From an uncultured Prevotellaceae bacterium (GTDB taxonomy: Bacteria; Bacteroidota; Bacteroidia; Bacteroidales; Bacteroidaceae), in the NCBI GenBank assembly GCA_902781315.1, contig CACZIT010000007.1, positions 40,942 through 104,941 of the forward strand: a DNA stretch of 64,000 nucleotides, given 5' to 3'. The number at the start of each line of letters is the position of its first letter. Position 1 is the stretch's first letter. Under the pieces are notes generated by a model. It was not told the origin of the DNA, did no database searches, and worked only from the letters and a program-made list of their open reading frames with translations. This document shows positions 58,527-64,000 of this stretch, piece after piece. Position numbers and translations under genes: made by a program.

Positions 58527-59990
58527 ATGAAAATAGGATTCGACAACGACAAGTACATCAAGCTGCAATCGGAGCACATCCGTGAGCGCATCGCACAGTT
58601 CGACGGAAAGCTCTACATGGAGCTCGGCGGAAAACTCTTCGACGACCACCACGCCTCGCGCGTGCTGCCAGGTTTCAAACCCGACTCCAAGCTGCGCATG
58701 CTCGCACAGCTGCGCGACAGCATCGAAATCATCATCGTCGTCAGCGCCGCCGACATCGAGAAAAACAAGGTGCGCGCCGACCTCGGCATCACCTACGACG
58801 AAGACGTGCTCCGACTGCGCGACGAGTTCCAGCGACGCGACTTCATGGTGGGCTCCGTCGTCATCACCCACTACACCGGACAGCATGCCGCCGAGCAGTT
58901 CCACCACCGGCTCGAGCGCATGGGCATACGCAGCTACTTCCACTACCCCATCGACGGCTACCCGCACAACGTGGAGCTCATCGCAAGCGACGAAGGCTTC
59001 GGCAAAAACCAGTACGTCGAGACCTCACGGCCCCTCGTCATCGTGACGGCTCCCGGACCCGGAAGCGGCAAGATGGCCACCTGCCTCTCGCAGCTCTACA
59101 ACGAGAACAAGCGAGGCATCCGCGCAGGCTACGCCAAGTTCGAGACCTTCCCCGTGTGGAACCTGCCGCTGAAGCACCCCGTCAACATCGCCTACGAGGC
59201 CGCCACAGCCGACCTCAACGACGTCAACATGATCGACCCCTTCCATCTCGAAGCCTACGGCAAGACAGCCATCAACTACAACCGCGACATCGAGATCTTC
59301 CCCGTGCTCAACGCCCTCTTCGAAAACATCTACGGCGAGAATCCCTATAAGTCGCCCACCGATATGGGCGTCAACATGGTGGGCTTCTGCATCTCGGACG
59401 ACGAAGTGTGCTGCAACGCCTCGAAGGACGAAATCATTCGCCGCTTCTACGATGCCACCAACAAGATGGCCAACGGAGCCGACAACGAAAACGAGGTCAA
59501 CAAGATTCGGCTGCTCTTCAATCAGGCGAAAATCTCTACCGCCACGCGGCCCGTCACCGTAGCCGCCTACGAACGCAAGATTCAGAGCGGCAACCACGCC
59601 GCCGCCATCCAGCTCGAAGACGGCACCATCATCACCTCGAAGACCACGCCCCTGCTGGGCTGCTGCGCCGCCCTGCTGCTCAACGCCATGAAGCATCTCG
59701 CCGGCATCGACCACGAGGTGAAGCTCATACCGCAGAGCATGATAGAGCCCATCCAGAAGACGAAGATAGAATACCTCGGCGGCCACAATCCTCGCCTGCA
59801 CACCGACGAAGTGCTCGTGGCCCTGAGCGTGCTCTCGCAACGCGACGAGAACTGCCGTAAAGCTTTAGAGCAGCTGCCGCAACTGCATGGCTGTCAGCTG
59901 CATACCACCGTCATGCTCAGCGAGGTCGACCGCAAAATCTGGCGAAAGCTGGGCTGCGGCCTCACCTGCGATCCCGTAAAGAAAAAATAG
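58527..59990 (+). CDS. DUF1846 protein of unknown function
   Basis: A 487-residue cytoplasmic protein of the DUF1846 family, recognised from MKIGFDNDKYIKLQSEHIRERI, LYMELGGKLFDDHHASRVLPGF and VIVTAPGPGSGKMATCLSQLY. GPGSGK looks like a phosphate-binding turn but the family is not known to hydrolyse ATP. The family is spread through Firmicutes and Bacteroidetes, and crystal structures exist, but I know no confirmed reaction. It follows yidC and precedes the S9 peptidase with a repeat-containing gap. Confidence 0.9.
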   Translation: MKIGFDNDKYIKLQSEHIRERIAQFDGKLYMELGGKLFDDHHASRVLPGFKPDSKLRMLAQLRDSIEIIIVVSAADIEKNKVRADLGITYDEDVLRLRDEFQRRDFMVGSVVITHYTGQHAAEQFHHRLERMGIRSYFHYPIDGYPHNVELIASDEGFGKNQYVETSRPLVIVTAPGPGSGKMATCLSQLYNENKRGIRAGYAKFETFPVWNLPLKHPVNIAYEAATADLNDVNMIDPFHLEAYGKTAINYNRDIEIFPVLNALFENIYGENPYKSPTDMGVNMVGFCISDDEVCCNASKDEIIRRFYDATNKMANGADNENEVNKIRLLFNQAKISTATRPVTVAAYERKIQSGNHAAAIQLEDGTIITSKTTPLLGCCAALLLNAMKHLAGIDHEVKLIPQSMIEPIQKTKIEYLGGHNPRLHTDEVLVALSVLSQRDENCRKALEQLPQLHGCQLHTTVMLSEVDRKIWRKLGCGLTCDPVKKK

Positions 59991-59993
59991 TGG

Positions 59994-60029
59994 AGCCTAC
60001 CCCCAACCCCTCCCTCAAGGGAGGGGAGC
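59994..60029. repeat. Copy of the C/G-rich dispersed palindrome after the DUF1846 gene
   Basis: CCCCTCCCT-CA-AGGGAGGGG (60007-60026) with flanking CCCCCAA and AGCCT. It is the inverted orientation of the copies at 63121-63233. Confidence 0.75.
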
Positions 60030-60081
60030 AATGAGAAAGGGACAAGGACTCCTTGAAACTCAACCTATCAACACCATCAAT

Positions 60082-62253
60082 ATGAACACTTTTAGAAACA
60101 TCCTTGTGGCAGCCCTGCTCATGCTCGGCACCACCCTCCAAGCACAAGACATGATTCAGAAGCAGAACATCCGACTGCTCTCCGACCGCATGACGCCCGA
60201 AGCACTCTGGGCGATGGGACGCATCGGCGGCTACGCAGCCTCGCCCGACGGTCGGCACATCGTTTATAACGTGGCCTACTACAGCGTTCGTCAGAACAAG
60301 AGCCACCACATCCTCTACATCATGGATGCCGACGGCCAGAACCAGCGACAGCTCACCACATCGGCCAAGAACGAGACCGACGCCGCCTGGCTCTCCAACG
60401 ACCGCATCGCCTTCATCACCGGAGGCGAAGTCTGGACGATGAACATCGACGGACAGGACCGCCGGCAGCTCTCCCAGACCGACGGACAAGTTGAAGGATT
60501 CCTCTTCTCGCCCGACCAGTCGAAGGTCATCCTCCTGAAGTCGCTGCCCTACTACGGCTCCATCAAGAAGAACCCCGACGACCTGCCGAAGGCCACCGGA
60601 CGCCTCGTCACCGACATGAACTACCGCCACTGGGACCACTACGTAGAGACCATCGTTCACCCCTTCCTGGCCAGCGTGGCTCCCGACGGCACCATCGGCC
60701 AGGCCAAGGACATCCTCGAGGGAAAGCCCTGGGAGTGCCCGATGGCACCCTTCGGAGGCATCGAGCAGCTCGCCTGGAGCACCGACTCCAAGCAGATTGC
60801 CTACACCTGCCGGCAGAAAGAGGGAGTGGACTACGCCATCTCTACCGACTCCGACATCTTCCTCTACGACGTGGAGAGCGGCACAGCCCGCAACCTCTGC
60901 AAGCCCGCAGGCTACACGGCTCCGAAGAGCGACCCCACGAAGACGTTGAAACACCAGAAGGTGAACAGCGCCGAGAACCTCCAGAACAATCCCGGCTACG
61001 ACCAGAACCCGAAGTTCTCGCCCGACGGCCGCTACGTGGCTTGGCTCTCTATGGCCCGCGACGGCTATGAGAGCGACCGCCAGCGACTCTGCCTCTACGA
61101 ACTGAAGACAGGCCAGAAGCGCTACGTCACCGAGTCGTTCGATTCCAACGTCGACGACTTCTGCTTCAGCGACAACCAGAAGGACGCCTTCATCTACTTC
61201 ATCGGCGTCTGGCACGCCACCGAGAACCTCTATGCCATCTCCTGGAAAGGCGAAGTGAAGCAGCTCACCAACTACCAGGCCGACTTCGGCTCGCTGCAGA
61301 TGCTCAACAACGGCCGCCAGATTCTCGCCGAGCGCCACGACTACTTCCATCCGGCCGACCTCTATGTCCTGACGCCCAACTTCAAGAAGCCCGAACGCAC
61401 CGCCATCCAGCAAATCACCCGCGAAAACCAGCACATCCTCTCGCAGCTGGCCAGCGGCACCAGCGAGCCCCGATGGGTGAAGACCACCGACGGCCGCGAC
61501 ATGCTCTACTGGGTCATCCTGCCGCCTCACTTCGACGCCACGAAGAAATACCCCACCCTGCTCTTCTGCGAAGGTGGGCCGCAGAGCCCCGTCTCGCAGT
61601 TCTGGTCCTATCGCTGGAACTTCATGATCATGGCCTCGCAGGGCTACGTCGTCATCGCACCCAACCGCCACGGACTGCCCGGCTTCGGCTCTGAGTGGTG
61701 CGAGGAAATATCAGGCGACTGGACCGGCCAGTGCATGCAGGACTACCTCACCGCCATCGACGACGCCTGCGAGCAGCTGCCCTACGTCGACCGCGACCGT
61801 CTGGCTGCCGTAGGTGCCTCGTTCGGAGGCTTCAGCGTCTACTACCTCGCCGGCCACCACCAGAAGCGCTTCAAGTGCTTCATCGCCCACGACGGCGCCT
61901 TCAACCTCGAGTCGATGTACACCGACACCGAGGAGGTGTGGTTCTCCAACTGGGAGTACGAGGATGCCTTCTGGAACAAGGACCTCTCCGAGAATGCCCG
62001 CAAGACCTACGAGAACTCCCCCCATCGCTTCGTCGACAAGTGGGACACCCCCATCCTCTGCATCCACGGCGAAATGGACTACCGCATCAATGCCAATCAG
62101 GGCATGGGCGCCTTCAACGCAGCCCGTCTGCGCGGCATCCCCGCCGAGCTCCTCATCTTCCCCGATGAGAACCACTGGGTGCTGAAGCCCCAGAACGGCA
62201 TCCTCTGGCAGCGCACCTACTTCGACTGGCTCAACCGCTGGATCGGGAAGTAA
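60082..62253 (+). CDS. Exported S9-family prolyl oligopeptidase-type peptidase (DPP5/acylaminoacyl-peptidase-like)
   Basis: A 723-residue serine peptidase with signal peptide about 1-21 (cleavage after LQAQ). An N-terminal beta-propeller (WAMGRIGGYAASPDGRHIVYNV, DAAWLSNDRIAF, PKFSPDGRYVAWLSM) leads to an alpha/beta-hydrolase domain from about 470. The catalytic triad is S580 in VGASFGGFS, D in HGEMDYRI and H in DENHWV. The catalytic serine context GASFGGFSVYYLAGHH resembles Porphyromonas/Prevotella DPP5, which removes hydrophobic dipeptides in the periplasm. I start at MNTFRNILVAALLM because the longer frame begins in a repeat. Its stop is followed at once by hairpin repeats. Confidence 0.9.
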   Translation: MNTFRNILVAALLMLGTTLQAQDMIQKQNIRLLSDRMTPEALWAMGRIGGYAASPDGRHIVYNVAYYSVRQNKSHHILYIMDADGQNQRQLTTSAKNETDAAWLSNDRIAFITGGEVWTMNIDGQDRRQLSQTDGQVEGFLFSPDQSKVILLKSLPYYGSIKKNPDDLPKATGRLVTDMNYRHWDHYVETIVHPFLASVAPDGTIGQAKDILEGKPWECPMAPFGGIEQLAWSTDSKQIAYTCRQKEGVDYAISTDSDIFLYDVESGTARNLCKPAGYTAPKSDPTKTLKHQKVNSAENLQNNPGYDQNPKFSPDGRYVAWLSMARDGYESDRQRLCLYELKTGQKRYVTESFDSNVDDFCFSDNQKDAFIYFIGVWHATENLYAISWKGEVKQLTNYQADFGSLQMLNNGRQILAERHDYFHPADLYVLTPNFKKPERTAIQQITRENQHILSQLASGTSEPRWVKTTDGRDMLYWVILPPHFDATKKYPTLLFCEGGPQSPVSQFWSYRWNFMIMASQGYVVIAPNRHGLPGFGSEWCEEISGDWTGQCMQDYLTAIDDACEQLPYVDRDRLAAVGASFGGFSVYYLAGHHQKRFKCFIAHDGAFNLESMYTDTEEVWFSNWEYEDAFWNKDLSENARKTYENSPHRFVDKWDTPILCIHGEMDYRINANQGMGAFNAARLRGIPAELLIFPDENHWVLKPQNGILWQRTYFDWLNRWIGK

Positions 62254-62640
62254 GTGCGCGGCTTCGCCGCAGTTCAATGCGCTTCGCGCGGTTGAGAACG
62301 TTGAGAAGCGCCGTTGGCGCGGTTGAGAAAGTTCTTTCTCCGCTTCGCGTCGAGCGGAGAGTTTAGAGTTGAGAGTTTAGAGTTTAGAGTCAGTTGAGAG
62401 TTCTTTCTCTGCTTCGCAGCGGGTGAATGCTGCTTCGCAGCGGTTGAGAAAGTTCTTTCTCCGCTTTGCTACGAAAGCGCCCCTACGGGTCGAGCGGAGA
62501 AGCGCCGTTGGCGCGGTTGAGAAAGTTCTTTCTCCGCTTCGCTCTGAAAGCGCCACCCTTCGGGATGTCGAGCGGAGAAGCGCCGTTGGCGCGGTTGAGA
62601 GAGTTCTTTCTCCGCTTCGCAGCGGGTAAAAGTCCCGTAG
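62254..62640. repeat. Mosaic of GC-rich micro-hairpins downstream of the S9 peptidase
   Basis: Starts one base after the stop with GCGGC-TTC-GCCGC. A 46-base block (GAGAAGCGCC-GTT-GGCGCGG, then GAGAAAGTTCTTTCTC and CGCTTCGC) occurs at 62303, 62497 and 62575; the last two are 78 bases apart as a tandem. Other members are CCCTACGGG, CCCTTCGGG, GCTGCTTCGCAGC and a simple run of GAGTTTA-like heptamers (62359-62400). I see no coding sequence here. Confidence 0.85.
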
Positions 62641-62655
62641 GGACGAGATAGGGGT

Positions 62656-62847
62656 AGCCAGCCAATTCATTGGCTGGTTTAAGAGGTCGCAATTAGATGC
62701 GGGTGTGCCGTAGGTACATCGACATAAGAGGAATATGAGGAAAGCAACAGGTAATGTCGCGTACCTAAAGGCACGCTGGGTATTGTGTGGTGGCTCCATT
62801 ACCAGCCAATGAATTGGCTGGCTATCTTTCTTGCGTACCTACGGCAC
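62656..62847. repeat. Nested inverted-repeat element, MITE-like
   Basis: The outer palindrome CAGCCAATTCATTGGCTG occurs inside exact 23-base inverted copies (62656-62678 and 62801-62823). Inner and outer copies of GTGCCGTAGGTAC (62705-62717) are matched by GTACCTAAAGGCAC (62761-62774) and GTACCTACGGCAC (62835-62847). There is no coding capacity. It looks like a non-autonomous mobile or REP-type element. Confidence 0.65.
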
Positions 62848-63120
62848 GCTTTGTGCCATCTGCTATATCATTGCCATTGGTTATCAATTATCGGTTATTG
62901 CATGTAAAGTTTTTTCTTTTCAGAGCATTGTTCCGTAGTTTACGTAGCTATATTCCGTACGATGCAGAGCTATGTTCCGCACGATATATAAGCGCGTCTT
63001 TTAGGCTATATTTGCCCGTTCTGCGCGAAGCAAAGCTATGCTTTGGAGAGTGAGGAAGCATGCTCCGCATGCGATAGAGCATGCCTCCATAGTCGTAATT
63101 GCGCTTCAAGACTAATCAAG
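62848..63120. other. Non-coding stretch with scattered triloop hairpins
   Basis: Contains CAAAGC-TAT-GCTTTG (about 63030-63044) and GCATGC-TCC-GCATGC (63058-63072). No gene or promoter recognised. Confidence 0.4.
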
Positions 63121-63233
63121 CTCCCCTCCCCTCGGAGGGTCGGGTGAGGTTACTCCCCTCCCTGCAGGGGAGGGGTCGGGGGAGAGGCTCTTCCCCCTCC
63201 CTGCAGGGGAGGGGGTTAGGGGGGAGAGGCTTT
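63121..63233. repeat. Three tandem copies of the C/G-rich dispersed palindrome
   Basis: Copies at about 63121-63150, 63153-63189 and 63190-63233, each CTCCCCTCCC...GGGAGGGG followed by (T/TA)CGGG or TTAGGGG and GAG(A)GGCT. Stems such as CCCCTCCCTGCAGGGGAGGGG (63155-63175) are near-perfect. They end just before the HU-like stop. Confidence 0.8.
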
Positions 63234-63239
63234 TAGTCT

Positions 63240-63686
63240 TTACGGCTCCTCCTCCCCGCCGCTCTTGTCGACGCTGTAGGCATCGTACTCCGCCACCTTC
63301 AGGCCGTTCAGGAACTCCTTGCGGCGCGCAGGGTCGGAAGCCGTCCAGTGCGTCTCGGGCTGGAAGTTCATTCGCGAGCCCACGATGTGCTTCGCAGCCG
63401 TGAACTCCTTCGCGCTCTCGGCAGCCTTCGTCTTCAGGCCCACCTTGAAGCGGCCGAAGCCGTCGAGCTTCACGCCGTAGCCCGCGTCGAAAGCCTCACG
63501 CATCACCACCACCAGCTCCCTGAGCACGGCGATGACGTCACTCTTCTTCGCCGACACGTTCTCCTGAATATGGTCGGCAATCTTCTCCAGGTCCCAGTAG
63601 CCCAGGCACTTCGCCTTGGCGTACCACTTACCCACGTTCACGCTTTTCGGATTGTTCTCCTGTCGGAGAGTGTAAAATACTGGCAT
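63240..63686 (-). CDS. Long HU-like DNA-binding protein
   Basis: A 148-residue relative of HU/IHF of the kind Bacteroidales carry in many copies. It begins MPVFYTLRQENNPKS. The HU-like body is WDLEKIADHIQENVSAKKSDVIAVLRELVVVMREAFDAGYGVKLDGFGRFKVGLKTKAAESAKEF, where GFGRFKVGL corresponds to the arm base of HU. An extra C-terminal segment after about residue 105 ends in acidic SGGEEEP. It probably binds DNA structurally; no mobile element is visible beside it. The minus-strand promoter is about 100 bases upstream. Confidence 0.85.
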   Translation of the reverse strand: MPVFYTLRQENNPKSVNVGKWYAKAKCLGYWDLEKIADHIQENVSAKKSDVIAVLRELVVVMREAFDAGYGVKLDGFGRFKVGLKTKAAESAKEFTAAKHIVGSRMNFQPETHWTASDPARRKEFLNGLKVAEYDAYSVDKSGGEEEP

Positions 63687-63786
63687 AATTCTTTTCCTTT
63701 CTTTTGGTATTAGTTTGTTATCCTGATTGCGGAGACCACTTTCGCACGTGCTTTTCACCAACATCCTCCGCTTAATATTGATACTG

Positions 63787-63794
63787 CAAAGTTA
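63787..63794 (-). promoter_or_regulatory. -7 promoter element (TAACTTTG) for the HU-like gene
   Basis: TAnnTTTG on the minus strand, 100 bases before the ATG at 63686. Confidence 0.55.
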
Positions 63795-63836
63795 CGAAAA
63801 AATTTTGAAACTTCCAAATCGTAAGCACGAAAAACA

Positions 63837-63869
63837 GCACTTTCGGGTACGAAAAATGCACTTTTGGGT
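63837..63869 (-). promoter_or_regulatory. Direct repeat GCACTTT(C/T)GGGT x2, candidate operator
   Basis: Copies at 63837-63848 and 63858-63869, 21 bases apart, 40-80 bases upstream of the HU-like promoter element. From there to the window end (64000) I see no gene. Confidence 0.4.
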
Positions 63870-64000
63870 CCTTTTGATGTTTTCTTGGAGAATGTAGAAG
63901 AACAAAGGTGTTTCAGGCGATTTGCAACCCCATGCAAACTACCATTTTAACCCCATTCTTATCACAGATGACAGATGACAGTTTATTTATGAGCCCATCA

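Noticed and set aside
59962-61671. 569-codon frame opposite the S9 peptidase
   Set aside because: Antisense shadow of a peptidase with an intact triad.
62254-63240. Insertion sequence remnant with coding capacity
   Set aside because: No frame here resembles a transposase; the region is built from hairpins and palindromes only.

Overview
The window looks like chromosomal DNA of a Prevotella-like member of the Bacteroidales. Three things point there. At least 23 gene starts are preceded by the Bacteroidetes -7 element TAnnTTTG, with no Shine-Dalgarno pattern. Several families are typical of the phylum: M49 dipeptidyl peptidase with HECLGH, PPi-dependent phosphofructokinase, DUF3078, DUF4332, RprX/RprY-type two-component system and fused FtcD. 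The coding regions are moderately GC-rich. Nearly all of the window is core metabolism and cell-envelope housekeeping. I see no integrase, transposase, phage gene, CRISPR array or defence system.

Layout. 1-5.7 kb (minus): hisS (cut by the window edge), purA, a Fur regulator, then araC-type regulator, dipeptidyl peptidase III and an AlkD-like protein. 5.8-13.9 kb (plus): a hexuronate/xylo-oligosaccharide cluster with a nucleotide pyrophosphatase-like phosphodiesterase, uxuA, GH8 exo-oligoxylanase, uxuB, uxaB and pfkA. 14-17.6 kb: a degenerate TrpF-like gene, a 41-aa ORF with rpe, the ribosomal block rpsF-rpsR-rplI and a small membrane protein. 18-23.7 kb (minus): ygiQ, two small unknown genes, a secreted amidase-like protein and an acyltransferase. 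23.9-28.9 kb (plus): pfp, a membrane-anchored GH25 muramidase and the rprX/rprY pair. 29.3-38.7 kb (minus): hutI, hutH, hutU, ftcD, ridA and maeB, i.e. histidine to glutamate plus malic enzyme. 38.9-42.6 kb (plus): TetR regulator, HAD phosphatase, beta-helix lipoprotein, cdd, tRNA-Ser(GCT), tRNA-Glu(CTC). 42.7-48.9 kb (minus): pyk, a secreted nitroreductase, a large BNR_4/LamG secreted protein and dinB. 49-53.6 kb: DUF4332, HU, a 29-aa basic protein, rng, a phosphatase (minus) and mltG. 53.6-56.4 kb (minus): a ComEC-like membrane protein and DUF3078. 56.5-62.3 kb (plus): yidC, DUF1846 and an S9 peptidase. The last 1.7 kb holds a repeat-rich non-coding kilobase and a large HU-like gene.

The genes fit an organism living on plant polysaccharide fragments and peptides. 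Oligoxylan and uronates feed UxuA/UxuB/UxaB. Sugars pass through two phosphofructokinases (one ATP-type, one PPi-type) and pyruvate kinase. Peptides go through DPP III and the S9 peptidase, and histidine through the Hut/FtcD route.

The most unusual content is not a protein system but short repeats at gene ends. At the 3' ends of rpe, hutI, hutH and ygiQ, tandem micro-palindromes or short repeats begin in or at the stop codon. Similar hairpins fill the kilobase after the S9 peptidase, and a C/G-rich palindrome family is scattered at three places. Two genes, hutI and the TrpF-like gene, carry in-frame tandem-repeat insertions that look like related repeat material inside coding sequence.
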